Source: JAWQFO01 sp033436665 (GTDB lineage Bacteria > Pseudomonadota > Alphaproteobacteria > Rhodobacterales > Rhodobacteraceae). From it: DNA of 64,000 bases. Each line of letters starts with the position of its first letter. The stretch's first letter is position 1. Shown here one piece after another: positions 52,194 through 61,736 of the stretch. The notes under the pieces were generated by a model. That model made no database searches, was not told the DNA's origin, and worked only from the letters and a program-made list of their open reading frames with translations. The position numbers were made by a program, and so were the translations under genes. The stretch spans positions 124,001 through 188,000 of the forward strand of contig NZ_JAWQFO010000005.1 in assembly GCF_033436665.1 (NCBI RefSeq). The letters run 5' to 3'.

Positions 52194-54212
52194 ATGACAA
52201 ACCCCCTCTTGCAGACCTGGACAACGCCGTTCGGGATCGCCCCGTTCGATGCCATCTCGGATGCGGATTTCGCGCCGGCGCTGGATCGTGCGCTGGCCGA
52301 ACACCGGGCCGAGATCGATGCCATCGCGGAAAACGGCGCGCCGGCGGATTTCTCCAACACGATCGAGGCGCTGGAAGCCGCGGGACAAACGCTCGACAAG
52401 GTTCTGGGTGCTTTCTTCACGCTGGCCGGCGCTGACAGCAACCCCGAGCGCGAGGCGCTGCAGCGCGATTTCTCGCCCCGGCTGGCCGATCATTTTGCCG
52501 AGATTTCCGGCAACAAGGCGTTGTTTACGCGCATCGAGGCGGTCTGGCAGGCGCGCGATATCCTGGAGCTCGACGACGAGCAGGCGCGGGTGCTGATGCT
52601 GACCCGACGCAGCTTCGTGCGGGCCGGGGCCGCGCTTGACGGCGCGGAGGATGCCCGGATGCGGCAGATCAAGTCGCGGTTGGCCGTTCTCGGGACGGAG
52701 TTCACGCAGAACCTGCTGGCCGACGAGCGCGACTGGTTCATGCCGCTGGCGGAAACCGACCTCGACGGGCTGCCGGACTTCGTCGTCGCCGCGGCGCGGG
52801 CGGCGGGTCGAGAGAAGGGGGCGACGGGTCCGGTGGTGACACTGTCGCGGTCGCTCATCGTGCCGTTCCTGCAGTTCTCGACCCGGCGCGATCTGCGAGA
52901 AAAGGCTTTCCGGGCCTGGGCGGCGCGGGGCGCGAATGGCGGGGAGACCGACAACCGCGGTATCGCCGCGGAGATCCTGGGCCTGCGTGCCGAGCGCGCG
53001 ACGCTCCTCGGCTACGAAAGCTTTGCCGACTACAAGCTCGAAACCGAGATGGCCGGAACGCCCGCGGCAGTGCGTGACCTTCTGATGGCAGTCTGGGTGC
53101 CGGCGCGGGCGCAGGCATTGGCCGATGCCGACGTGTTGACCGGGATGATGCATGCCGACGGCATCAACGGCGATCTCGAACCCTGGGACTGGCGTTTCTA
53201 CGCCGAACGCCGGCGCGCGGCCGAACACGATCTCGACGAGGCGGCGATCAAACCCTATTTCCAGCTCGAACGGATGATCGCGGCGAGCTTTGCCTGCGCC
53301 AACCGTCTGTTCGGGCTGGAATTCACGCCGCTCGAAGTGCCGCTCTACCATCCGGACTGCCGGGCCTGGGAGGTGACCCGCGAGGGGCGTCACGTCGCGG
53401 TGTTCATCGGGGACTATTTCGCGCGAAGCTCGAAACGGTCCGGTGCGTGGTGCTCGGCGATGCGGGCGCAGGCGAAGTTCCCTCAGGAGCAGACGCCGGT
53501 GGTGATCAACGTCTGCAACTTCGCCAAGGGCGACCCGGCGCTGCTGTCCTATGATGACGCGCGCACGCTGTTTCATGAGTTCGGTCATGCGCTGCACCAG
53601 ATGCTGTCGGACGTGACCTACGAAAGCGTGTCCGGTACCTCGGTGGCGCGCGATTTCGTGGAACTCCCCAGCCAGCTTTACGAACACTGGCTGGACGTGC
53701 GCCCGGTGCTGCAGGAATACGCCACCCATGTCGAAACCGGCGATCCGATGCCGGAGGCGCTGCTGGAAAAGGTTCTGGGGGCCGCGACCTACGACATGGG
53801 GTTCCAGACCGTCGAGTACATCGCCTCGGCGCTGGTCGACCTCGCCTTTCACGACGGCCCGCCGCCGGCCGATCCGATGGCGTGGCAGGCCGAGATCCTG
53901 GCGGAGATCGGGATGCCGAACGCGATCACGATGCGCCACGCGACGCCGCATTTCGCGCATGTCTTCGCCGGGGACGGCTATTCCTCGGGCTATTACAGTT
54001 ACATGTGGTCCGAGGTCATGGATGCCGACGCCTTCGAAGCCTTCGAGGAGGCCGGCGGTCCGTTCGATCCTGCGCAGGCGCAAGCGCTCGAGACACACAT
54101 CCTTTCGACAGGCGGCAGCCGGGACGCGGCGGAGCTTTACACCGCCTTCCGCGGACGCCTTCCGGGGGTCGAGGCGCTGCTGCGCGGGCGTGGACTCGTG
54201 GCCTCAGCGTGA
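52194..54212 (+). CDS. dcp: M3 family peptidyl-dipeptidase
   Basis: A 672-residue M3 metallopeptidase of the Dcp/OpdA type, which removes dipeptides or degrades short peptides. The zinc motif is FHEFGHALHQML near residue 462, with the third ligand Glu in TSVARDFVELPSQLYEHW about 28 residues later. The downstream GDGYSSGYYSYMWSEVMDAD block is typical. AAAGGAG precedes ATG 52194. No signal peptide is seen, so it is cytoplasmic. I cannot fully separate Dcp from oligopeptidase A. Confidence 0.92.
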   Translation: MTNPLLQTWTTPFGIAPFDAISDADFAPALDRALAEHRAEIDAIAENGAPADFSNTIEALEAAGQTLDKVLGAFFTLAGADSNPEREALQRDFSPRLADHFAEISGNKALFTRIEAVWQARDILELDDEQARVLMLTRRSFVRAGAALDGAEDARMRQIKSRLAVLGTEFTQNLLADERDWFMPLAETDLDGLPDFVVAAARAAGREKGATGPVVTLSRSLIVPFLQFSTRRDLREKAFRAWAARGANGGETDNRGIAAEILGLRAERATLLGYESFADYKLETEMAGTPAAVRDLLMAVWVPARAQALADADVLTGMMHADGINGDLEPWDWRFYAERRRAAEHDLDEAAIKPYFQLERMIAASFACANRLFGLEFTPLEVPLYHPDCRAWEVTREGRHVAVFIGDYFARSSKRSGAWCSAMRAQAKFPQEQTPVVINVCNFAKGDPALLSYDDARTLFHEFGHALHQMLSDVTYESVSGTSVARDFVELPSQLYEHWLDVRPVLQEYATHVETGDPMPEALLEKVLGAATYDMGFQTVEYIASALVDLAFHDGPPPADPMAWQAEILAEIGMPNAITMRHATPHFAHVFAGDGYSSGYYSYMWSEVMDADAFEAFEEAGGPFDPAQAQALETHILSTGGSRDAAELYTAFRGRLPGVEALLRGRGLVASA

Positions 54213-54232
54213 TGCGTGGCGGGCGCGGGGGA

Positions 54233-54295
54233 GGGGGCGCTGCCCCCGCCGCGGCCATGCCGCGTCTCCCCCGGGATATTTGACGAACCAGAGAG
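54233..54295 (+). repeat. Intergenic palindromic repeat, copy 3
   Basis: GGGGGCGCTGCCCCC (54233-54247), then CCGCGGCCATGCCGCG, then TCTCCCCCGGGATATTTG-ACGAACCAGAG. It separates the convergent M3 peptidase and soeC genes. It belongs with the copies at 8320 and 32088. Confidence 0.85.
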
Positions 54296-54310
54296 GTGGG
54301 GGAGTGTCAG

Positions 54311-55183
54311 TCAGCGGTGTCCGTAGTAGAGGCCGACGACATGTTCGGCCTGTGCGAAGAAGAGCCAGCGCGCGGTCAGGACCCCGGCGACATGGGAGAG
54401 CACGGCGAGCGCGGCGATGACGTGGCCGACGGGCAGGACCAGCAGGAAGACCGGAAGCAGGACGGCGAGGGTGATGGCCGCGATGCGCAGATTCTTCGCA
54501 TGTCTGCGGCCAACCGTGAAGACGAACTCTCGGGTGAGGTAGTTGCTGCCGGTGTGCGGCGGCTCGAAGGCGCGGACCGCTCCGATGCCGCCGAGGCCGG
54601 TGGCGCTGGTGATGTCGGTGCCGGAGCGGGCCAGCGCACGGTCGCCGCGCAGCCAGAGCGCGATCTGTATGGCCCCGGCAGCGAGCAGCAGCAGGATCGC
54701 GGCCGTGATCTGCCCTGCGAGCAGCGCGCCTCCGGCGAGCGACCAGGCGAGGAAGCTGACGGGCGTGAGGTGCGTGTGCCAGCGCGGCACGGTCGCAAGC
54801 TGGGTGTAGATCATCGAGGTGGTAAAGACCGTTGCGAGACACAGCAGGGCGCCGAGCCAGCCGAGCGGGGCAAGCCTCTGGTCGAAGAACACGAGGCCGG
54901 CGCCGTAGAGCGCCATGGTGACGAGGCTTGCGACCGCGCACCAGGCCTCGCGCGAGAGCCAGGAGGTTCGCCACTGGGTGAAAGCCTTGAGCGCGCGGTC
55001 GGGCCGGCCGAGGTGGAAGGTCGAGGCCAAAAGTCCGCCCACGGCGAAGACATAGGCTATGGCGAAAAAGACGAAGGCGACCCAGCTGGTGACGGGCGGG
55101 ACGCCGAGGCCGAGGAAGACCAGCAGGCCGAAGCCGAGCCCGGAGAAGGTCGTGAAGGCGATGACGGACGGGGCGGGATGCAT
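54311..55183 (-). CDS. soeC: Sulfite dehydrogenase membrane subunit SoeC
   Basis: A 290-residue NrfD/DmsC-type quinone-linked anchor with about eight helices. LASTFHLGRPDRALKAFTQW is the conserved DmsC-like motif, and LTREFVFTVGRRHAKNLR lies further on. It anchors SoeAB at the cytoplasmic face and hands electrons from sulfite to quinone. The ATG overlaps the soeB stop by one base (TGATG). Identification as SoeC rather than DmsC rests on the xsc-ackA neighbourhood. Confidence 0.85.
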   Translation of the reverse strand: MHPAPSVIAFTTFSGLGFGLLVFLGLGVPPVTSWVAFVFFAIAYVFAVGGLLASTFHLGRPDRALKAFTQWRTSWLSREAWCAVASLVTMALYGAGLVFFDQRLAPLGWLGALLCLATVFTTSMIYTQLATVPRWHTHLTPVSFLAWSLAGGALLAGQITAAILLLLAAGAIQIALWLRGDRALARSGTDITSATGLGGIGAVRAFEPPHTGSNYLTREFVFTVGRRHAKNLRIAAITLAVLLPVFLLVLPVGHVIAALAVLSHVAGVLTARWLFFAQAEHVVGLYYGHR

Positions 55184-55929
55184 CAGAGACGTTCCAGCGC
55201 CTTGTCGAGCCAGGAGAAGAAGCCCGAAGGCTCCTCGGCTACCGGGGCGAGCAACGGGGCGAGCACGTCGATCTCGCCCAACCCGTCCTTCGGGCGCGGC
55301 GGCAGGTAGCGGTTGACGGGTTTCGTGCCCTGCTCGGGCATCAGCTTGAGGCCGCCGCGCTCGGCGCTGAGGCGTGAGACCGCGCTGTCGGGATCGCCGA
55401 GATCGCCGAAGTGGCGCGCGCCGGCGGGGCAGGTGCGCACGCAGGCCGGGACGCGGTCCTCCTCGGGTAGGTTCTCGTTGTAGATGCGGTCGACGCAGAG
55501 CGTGCATTTCTTCATCACGCCTTCGGCCTGGTCGAGTTCCCGTGCGCCGTAGGGACAGGCCCAGGCGCAGAGGCCGCAGCCGATGCAGTCGCTTTCGTTG
55601 ACCAGTACGATCCCGTCCTCGGTGCGTTTGTAGCTTGCGCCGGTGGGGCAGACGGTGACACAGGGCGCGTCCTCGCAATGCAGGCAGGACTTGGGGAAAT
55701 GTACGAGCTGCGCAGCACCCTGCGCGGGCTGGACCTCGTAGCTGTGCACCCGGTTGAGGAAGGTGCCGGAGACGTCCACGCCGTAGGGATCCTGGTCCGA
55801 CAGCGGCGCACCATAGTTTTCGGTGTTCCAGCCCTTGCAGGAGATCACGCAGGCATGGCAGCCGACGCAGGTGTCGAGATCGATGACGAGCCCGAGCTTG
55901 CGCTGGGTGGTGGCGGGCAGGTCGGTCAT
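55183..55929 (-). CDS. soeB: Sulfite dehydrogenase iron-sulfur subunit SoeB
   Basis: A 248-residue ferredoxin-type electron carrier with four [4Fe-4S] clusters: CVGCHACVISC near residue 21, CLHCEDAPCVTVCP near 82, CIGCGLCAWACPYG near 114, and CTLCVDRI with CVRTCP near 141 and 163. It links the Mo subunit to SoeC. The ATG overlaps the soeA stop by four bases. No signal peptide is present. Confidence 0.88.
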   Translation of the reverse strand: MTDLPATTQRKLGLVIDLDTCVGCHACVISCKGWNTENYGAPLSDQDPYGVDVSGTFLNRVHSYEVQPAQGAAQLVHFPKSCLHCEDAPCVTVCPTGASYKRTEDGIVLVNESDCIGCGLCAWACPYGARELDQAEGVMKKCTLCVDRIYNENLPEEDRVPACVRTCPAGARHFGDLGDPDSAVSRLSAERGGLKLMPEQGTKPVNRYLPPRPKDGLGEIDVLAPLLAPVAEEPSGFFSWLDKALERL

Positions 55930-58772
55930 GCGTCGCGGTCCCGTCTTTTGGCGCCCGGGAAGCCGACGGACCAAGCCAGACTGTCCGGGCCCTTGTCGAC
56001 CGGGCTTCGGATCGCGTCGAAGGCCGGGGCGGCCGCGTCGCGCGGGGCATCGACCTTCTCGATCCGGACCTTGAGGTCGAACCAGGCGGCCTGGCCGGTG
56101 ACCGGGTCGGAATTGGCCCAGCGCAGCCCGTCGCCCTTGGGCGGGAGCAACTCGTGGATCAGGTGGTTGAGCAGGTAGCCGCGGGTCGCCTCGGGCACGT
56201 CTTCGTCGAGCGCCCAGGCGCCCTTGCGCTTGCCGATGGCGTTCCAGGTCCAGACCGTGTTCTCGTTGAGCGCGGCCATCTCCATCACCGGGACCGTGAT
56301 CTCGCCATGCGGCGAGGATACCCTGGCCCAGTCGCCGTCGGAGAGCCCATGCGCGCGCATCAGCTTGGTCGGCACGTAGAGCGGGTTGCGCCCGTGCAGC
56401 TGACGCAGCCAGGCGTTCTGGCTGCCCCAGGAATGGTACATCGCCATCGGGCGCTGGGTCAGCGCGTGGATGGTGTAGCCGTCATTGCCGGTCTGGTCGG
56501 TCTCGTACCAGTCGGGCAGGGGCGTCATCGTACGCTTCAGCCGGTCGCGCAGATGCTCGGGCGGTTGTGCGTCGCCCTTGCCCTCGGCCGCAAGTTGGAA
56601 CCGACGCAGGGGTTCGCACCAGAGCTGGAAGAGATAGGGTTGCGGTCGGTCGAAGAGACCGATGCCGACCGCCCAGTCCTGGTAGGCGGCGTTCCACGGT
56701 TTGTAGTAAAGCGCTGCGTCGGGGATATGGGCGGCAAAGAAGCCGCCGTTCTCGATGTAGCGATCTAGCTGATCGGGGTTGACCGCGCCGCGCCCGACCG
56801 CGCTGCCATCGCCGCGGAACCCGGCGAGCGGGCCGACGCCGGGCCGGCGTTCGTGGTTGACCATGTAGTCGGCATAATCGGCGTATTTCGCACTGCCGTC
56901 CTCGTCGACGAAACCGGGCAGGTCGAGCATCGCACCCAGCGTGATCAGCACCGACTGAAAACCGCGCACCTCCCGGTCGGGTTCGACCACGGGCCAGCGT
57001 ATCGCGTCAGCGGCGGCATCGGCCTCGCAGATCGGACGGTCGAGCAGCGAGATGCAGTCGTGGCGCTCGAGGTAGGTCGTGTCGGGCAGCACGAGATCGG
57101 CATAGGCCACCATCTCGGAGCTGTAGGCGTCCGAGTAGATGATGCGCGGGATGACGTAGTCGCCGTTCTCGTCGGTGTCGGTCAGCATCTGCATCACGCC
57201 CGACGTGTTCATCGACGAATTCCACGACATGTTGGCCATGTACATCATCAGCGTGTCGATCCGGTAGGGATCGCCGGCATGGGCGTTCGAGATTACCATG
57301 TGCATGAGCCCGTGGCTCGACATCGGGTTTTCCCAGGTGAAGGCCTTGTCGATCCGGCAGGGCGTGCCATCCGCTTGCAAGGCCAGATCCTCGGGACCCT
57401 GCACGAAGCCGAGGTGCGGACCGTTGAGCGCGCTGTCCGGGGTCGATTTCGCGTGCGGGCGCGGGTGCGCGGTGGCGGGCTTGGGGTAGGGCGGCTTGAA
57501 GCGGAAGCCGCCGGGGACCTCGACGGTGCCGAGCAGGATCTGCAGCACGTGCAAAGCGCGGCAGGTCTGGAAGCCGTTGGCGTGGGCCGAGATGCCGCGC
57601 ATCGCGTGGAACGAGACCGGGCGGCCGGTCATTTTCTCATGGGTCTCGCCGCGGAAATCGGTCCACTGATGCTTGATCTCGAAGGCTTCCTCGAAAGCCA
57701 CGCGGGCTAGTTCCGCGGCGATGGCACGGATACGGCCCGCAGGGATGCCGCAGCGTTGGGCCGCGGCTTCGGGGGCGTAGCGGGCGTCGAGATACTGCGC
57801 GGCCATGTGGTGGAAGACCGTGCGATGGGTGACGCCGTCGATGTCGTGGCTGGCCGACAGGTCCGGGCGCACGCCGGCGCGGTCGAAGGGGGTCGGCTTG
57901 CCGGTGGCGCGGTCGATCACCAGTTCCTTGCCGTCGTCGTCGCGCAGAAGCAGGCCTTCCTCGTCCGATCCCGGATCAGCGTTGACGAGGCAGGGTGCAT
58001 TGGTGAACCGCGCGAGGTAGTCGAGGTCGATCTTGCCGGCCTTCATCAACACGTGGATCAGCGCGAGGATGAACAGCCCGTCGGTGCCGGGTGTGATCCC
58101 GACCCAGTCATCGGCGACCGCGTTGTAACCCGTCCGGATCGGGTTCACGCCAATCACGCGCGCGCCGCGGGCCTTGATCTTGCCGATGCCCATCTTGATC
58201 GGGTTGCTGTCGTGATCCTCGGCCACGCCAAAAAGCATGAAGAGCTTGGTATGCTCCCAGTCGGGCTGGCCGAATTCCCAGAACGCTCCGCCCATCGTGT
58301 AGATGCCGGCCGCCGCCATGTTGACCGAGCAGAACCCGCCGTGCGCCGCGTAATTCGGGGTGCCAAAGGCCTGGGCCCAGAAGCTGGTGAAGCTTTGCGA
58401 CTGGTCGCGGCCGGTAAAAAAGGCAAGCTTGTCGGGATTGTCGTGCCGGATCGGCTCCAGCCAGTCGCAGGCGATCTTCAGCGCCTCGTCCCAGGTGATT
58501 TCCTCGAACTCGCCCGAGCCGCGCGGACCCGTGCGCTTGAGCGGCGCGCGCAGGCGCGAGGGCGCGTTGTGCTGCATGATCCCGGCGCTGCCCTTGGCGC
58601 AGAGTACGCCCTTGTTGACCGGATGATCGCGGTTGCCCTCGATGTAGGCGACCTTGCCGCCCTTCATGTGCACGTTGATGCCGCAGCGGCAGGCGCACAT
58701 GTAGCAGGTCGTCTTGCGCACCTCGTCCGAAACCGCCGGGCTGAGGTCGATCTTGGGCTCGGTAAAGCTCAT
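55926..58772 (-). CDS. soeA: Sulfite dehydrogenase molybdopterin subunit SoeA
   Basis: A 948-residue DMSO-reductase-family catalytic subunit binding bis-MGD. The N-terminal [4Fe-4S] ligands are Cys23, Cys26, Cys30 and Cys58 (CYMCACRC and GVLCAKGSAG). There is no Tat signal, so the complex faces the cytoplasm, as in SoeABC of Allochromatium, which oxidises sulfite to sulfate. ATG 58772 lies four bases after the ackA stop. Placement next to xsc argues for sulfite, though related reductases cannot be wholly excluded. Confidence 0.85.
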   Translation of the reverse strand: MSFTEPKIDLSPAVSDEVRKTTCYMCACRCGINVHMKGGKVAYIEGNRDHPVNKGVLCAKGSAGIMQHNAPSRLRAPLKRTGPRGSGEFEEITWDEALKIACDWLEPIRHDNPDKLAFFTGRDQSQSFTSFWAQAFGTPNYAAHGGFCSVNMAAAGIYTMGGAFWEFGQPDWEHTKLFMLFGVAEDHDSNPIKMGIGKIKARGARVIGVNPIRTGYNAVADDWVGITPGTDGLFILALIHVLMKAGKIDLDYLARFTNAPCLVNADPGSDEEGLLLRDDDGKELVIDRATGKPTPFDRAGVRPDLSASHDIDGVTHRTVFHHMAAQYLDARYAPEAAAQRCGIPAGRIRAIAAELARVAFEEAFEIKHQWTDFRGETHEKMTGRPVSFHAMRGISAHANGFQTCRALHVLQILLGTVEVPGGFRFKPPYPKPATAHPRPHAKSTPDSALNGPHLGFVQGPEDLALQADGTPCRIDKAFTWENPMSSHGLMHMVISNAHAGDPYRIDTLMMYMANMSWNSSMNTSGVMQMLTDTDENGDYVIPRIIYSDAYSSEMVAYADLVLPDTTYLERHDCISLLDRPICEADAAADAIRWPVVEPDREVRGFQSVLITLGAMLDLPGFVDEDGSAKYADYADYMVNHERRPGVGPLAGFRGDGSAVGRGAVNPDQLDRYIENGGFFAAHIPDAALYYKPWNAAYQDWAVGIGLFDRPQPYLFQLWCEPLRRFQLAAEGKGDAQPPEHLRDRLKRTMTPLPDWYETDQTGNDGYTIHALTQRPMAMYHSWGSQNAWLRQLHGRNPLYVPTKLMRAHGLSDGDWARVSSPHGEITVPVMEMAALNENTVWTWNAIGKRKGAWALDEDVPEATRGYLLNHLIHELLPPKGDGLRWANSDPVTGQAAWFDLKVRIEKVDAPRDAAAPAFDAIRSPVDKGPDSLAWSVGFPGAKRRDRDA

Positions 58773-58776
58773 CGGG

Positions 58777-59868
58777 TCACTGCGCATCCATGAGGGCCGC
58801 GGCCTCCGCGGCGATGTGCCGTTCTTCCGCAGCGGGTACCGTGTACGAAGGAATATCTCCCGCCCATGAAAGCTTGTCGAGAATATTGTTCCGCACTTCG
58901 GTGGCGTTCTCGCCTATTCCTCCCGTGAAGGCAATGGCGTCGATGCCTTTCATCGCGGCAATCATCGACCCGGCATGGCGCGCCGCCCAGTAGCAGAAAT
59001 GCTCGACGGCGAAGGCATTCTCGGGCCGGTCGGACGCGGTCAGCGCGCGCATGTCCGCCGTCTCGCCCGACAGGCCCAGAAGGCCGCTGTGGTGGTTCAG
59101 GAGCTGGTGTGCGTCGTCGATGCCCAAGGTCCGGGCGAGGTGCAGGACCGCATTGGCGTCGATGTCGCCGGGGCGTGTGCCCATCGTGATTCCGCTCACC
59201 GGCGAATAGCCCATCGTCGTCGCCACCGAGCGTCCGTTGAGGATCGCGCAGAGCGAGGCACCGTTGCCCAGGTGCAGCGCCAGCAGGCGGCGCGGCAGGG
59301 GTTCGCCCGTCATCTGCGGCAGGGCCCGGACCAGTGCCGCATAGCTGTTGCCGTGAAACCCGTAGCGCTGGAGACCCGCGGTCTCGCGACCGTCCGGCAA
59401 GGCATAGCGCCGGGCAATGTCGGAATTCGTGGCGTGAAAAGCAGTGTCGAAGCTGGCGAACTGCGGCAGGTCGGGCGCAAGGGCGGTCATCGCGTCGATG
59501 GCGGCAAGGTGGTGCGGATTGTGCAGCGGGGCCAGCGGGATGCAGTCCTCGATAGTCTCCCGCACGTCCGGCGTCACGCGCCGGGCGCGGACCAGTTCGG
59601 TGCCGCCATGCACGACACGATGCGCCACGGCGCCGAGGTCTTTCAGCGCGACGCCCTCGGCGTCCAGCATCTCCAGCAAGGCCGACAGCGCGGCCGCGTG
59701 ATCCCGCAGCTTGGCCGCGCGTCTTTCGCCCCGGTTGCTCGACACGAAGCCGTCGCCCGGGATCCCCGTCGCCTCAAGCCGCAGGACCTCATCAAGCGCG
59801 CCGTCGAAGAGCGCCGACTTGATCGAGGACGACCCCGCGTTGAGAACGAGGATCGGGCCGCGGGCCAC
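58777..59868 (-). CDS. ackA: Acetate kinase
   Basis: AckA, 363 residues, somewhat short for the family (about 400). It has LVLNAGSSSIKSALFD at the ATP site, AHRVVHGGTELVRARR, FASFDTAFHATNS, YGFHGNSYAALV and FTGGIGENATEVR. It converts acetyl phosphate (from Xsc) to acetate with ATP formation. It starts with GTG at 59868, four bases after xsc, and soeA follows. No pta gene is present in the cluster. Confidence 0.93.
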   Translation of the reverse strand: MARGPILVLNAGSSSIKSALFDGALDEVLRLEATGIPGDGFVSSNRGERRAAKLRDHAAALSALLEMLDAEGVALKDLGAVAHRVVHGGTELVRARRVTPDVRETIEDCIPLAPLHNPHHLAAIDAMTALAPDLPQFASFDTAFHATNSDIARRYALPDGRETAGLQRYGFHGNSYAALVRALPQMTGEPLPRRLLALHLGNGASLCAILNGRSVATTMGYSPVSGITMGTRPGDIDANAVLHLARTLGIDDAHQLLNHHSGLLGLSGETADMRALTASDRPENAFAVEHFCYWAARHAGSMIAAMKGIDAIAFTGGIGENATEVRNNILDKLSWAGDIPSYTVPAAEERHIAAEAAALMDAQ

Positions 59869-59872
59869 CGCC

Positions 59873-61645
59873 TCAGACCCGCTCCGGCGCCATGTCGTTC
59901 TTGTCGATGCCCGCGACCTTCACCGGCTTCTTCATCGCGTCGCGCCGGAACGGCTCGCCCAGTTCCTGGTTGATCATCGCCTCGATCAGCGTGGTCTTGC
60001 CATGCTTCATCTGGTCCTCGATGGCGGTGTTCAGCGCCTCGGTCAGCTCGTCCATCGTCCGCGCCACGACGCCTTGCAGGCCGCAGGCCTTGGCGATGCC
60101 GGCATAGCTCACGCCCTCGTCGAGTTCCGTGCCGACGAAGTTGTCGTCGAACCAGAGGGTCGAGTTCCGCTTCTCCGCGCCCCACTGGTAATTGCGAAAG
60201 ACCACCTGCGTGATCGCGGGCCATTCACCGCGCCCGATGGCCGTCAGTTCGTTGACGGCGATGCCGAACGCGCCGTCACCAGCGAAGCCCACCACCGGCA
60301 CGTCTGGGCAGGCGATCTTGGCGCCGACGATCGAGGGCAGCCCGTAGCCACAGGGGCCGAAGAGACCGGGGGCGAGGTACTTCCGCCCTTCCTCGAAGGA
60401 CGGGTAGGCGTTGCCGATAGCGCAGTTGTTGCCGATGTCCGACGAGATGATCGCCTCGCGCGGGAGTGCCTGCTGAATCGCGCGCCAGGCCATGCGCGGG
60501 CTCATCCAGTCGGGCTTGGCCGCGCGGGCGCGCTCGTTCCAGGTGGTGCCGGGGTCGTCGTCCTCGTGGTCCATCGAGGTGAGCTGCTGCGCCCACGCCG
60601 ATTTCGTCTTGGCGATCGTGTCCTCGCGCGCTTTCTTCGACTCTCCGGGGATGTCGTCGATCCTGGCCAGGATGCCCTCGGCCACCTTCTTCGCGTCGCC
60701 GACGATGCCCACCGTCACCTTCTTGGTAAGGCCGATCCGATCTGGGTTGAGGTCGACCTGGATGATCCTCGCGTCCTTCGGCCAGTAATCCATGCCGTAA
60801 CCCGGAAGGGTGGAGAACGGGTTGAGCCGGGTGCCGAGCGCCAGCACCACATCGGCTTGCGCGATCAGCTCCATCCCGGCCTTCGAGCCGTTGTAGCCCA
60901 AGGGGCCGGCAAACAGAGGATGCGAACCGGGGAAGGCGTCGTTGTGCTGGTAGCCCACGCAGACCGGTGCGGACAGCGCCTCGGCCAGTTTCATCGAGGC
61001 CGGGATCGCACCAGCCAGCACCACTCCGGCGCCGTTCAGGATCACCGGGAACTTCGCCGTGCTCAGCAGCTTCGCCGCCTCCGCGATGGCCTCTTCGCCA
61101 CCCGAGGGGCGCTCGAAATCGACGATCTCCGGCAGTTCGATGTCGACGACCTGGGTCCACATGTCGCGCGGCACGTTGATCTGCGCCGGGGCCGAGGCGC
61201 GCTTGGCCTTCAGGATCACCCGGTTCAACACTTCCGCGATGCGGCTCGGGTCGCGCACCTCTTCCTGGTAGGCGACCATGTCTTCGAAGAGCTTCATCTG
61301 CTCGACTTCCTGGAACCCGCCCTGACCGATGGTCTTGTTGGCCGCCTGCGGCGTGACCAGCAGCAGCGGCGTGTGGTTCCAGTAGGCCGTCTTTACGGCC
61401 GTCACGAAATTGGTGATGCCGGGCCCGTTCTGCGCGATCATCATCGACATCCTGCCCGAGGCGCGGGTGAACCCGTCGGCCATCATCCCGGCCGAGCCCT
61501 CGTGCGCACAGTCCCAGAAGGTGATCCCGGCGTCGGGGAAGATGTCCGAGATCGGCATCATGGCGGACCCGATGATCCCGAAGGCATGGCGGATGCCGTG
61601 CCGCTGCAATACCTTTACGAACGCTTCTTCGGTCGTCATCTTCAT
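59873..61645 (-). CDS. xsc: Sulfoacetaldehyde acetyltransferase
   Basis: Xsc, 590 residues, a thiamine-diphosphate enzyme that splits sulfoacetaldehyde with phosphate into acetyl phosphate and sulfite. It has the TPP glutamate region FWDCAHEGSAGMMADGFTRA near 42 and the TPP-binding GFAGDGAFGIAVNELTAIGR plus FRNYQWGAEKRN, near 455-490. ATG 61645 follows CAGGAGG. It leads the xsc-ackA-soeABC operon downstream of tauR. Confidence 0.96.
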   Translation of the reverse strand: MKMTTEEAFVKVLQRHGIRHAFGIIGSAMMPISDIFPDAGITFWDCAHEGSAGMMADGFTRASGRMSMMIAQNGPGITNFVTAVKTAYWNHTPLLLVTPQAANKTIGQGGFQEVEQMKLFEDMVAYQEEVRDPSRIAEVLNRVILKAKRASAPAQINVPRDMWTQVVDIELPEIVDFERPSGGEEAIAEAAKLLSTAKFPVILNGAGVVLAGAIPASMKLAEALSAPVCVGYQHNDAFPGSHPLFAGPLGYNGSKAGMELIAQADVVLALGTRLNPFSTLPGYGMDYWPKDARIIQVDLNPDRIGLTKKVTVGIVGDAKKVAEGILARIDDIPGESKKAREDTIAKTKSAWAQQLTSMDHEDDDPGTTWNERARAAKPDWMSPRMAWRAIQQALPREAIISSDIGNNCAIGNAYPSFEEGRKYLAPGLFGPCGYGLPSIVGAKIACPDVPVVGFAGDGAFGIAVNELTAIGRGEWPAITQVVFRNYQWGAEKRNSTLWFDDNFVGTELDEGVSYAGIAKACGLQGVVARTMDELTEALNTAIEDQMKHGKTTLIEAMINQELGEPFRRDAMKKPVKVAGIDKNDMAPERV

Positions 61646-61698
61646 GGATCGGTCCTCCTGAGGGTCTGGGGGAACTTATGGAGGTGCCGGGACCGGCT

Positions 61699-61731
61699 GT
61701 AGGGCCAGTTCCCGCCACGGATTATGGCCAG
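61699..61731 (-). promoter_or_regulatory. Degenerate TauR-type direct repeat before xsc
   Basis: On the minus strand, CTGGCCATAA (61731-61722) and CTGGCCCTAC (61708-61699) are spaced 23 bases apart, in the 92-base gap before xsc. They resemble the CTGGACCTAA repeats found upstream of tauR. Their function is inferred. Confidence 0.4.
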
Positions 61732-61736
61732 AGGCA

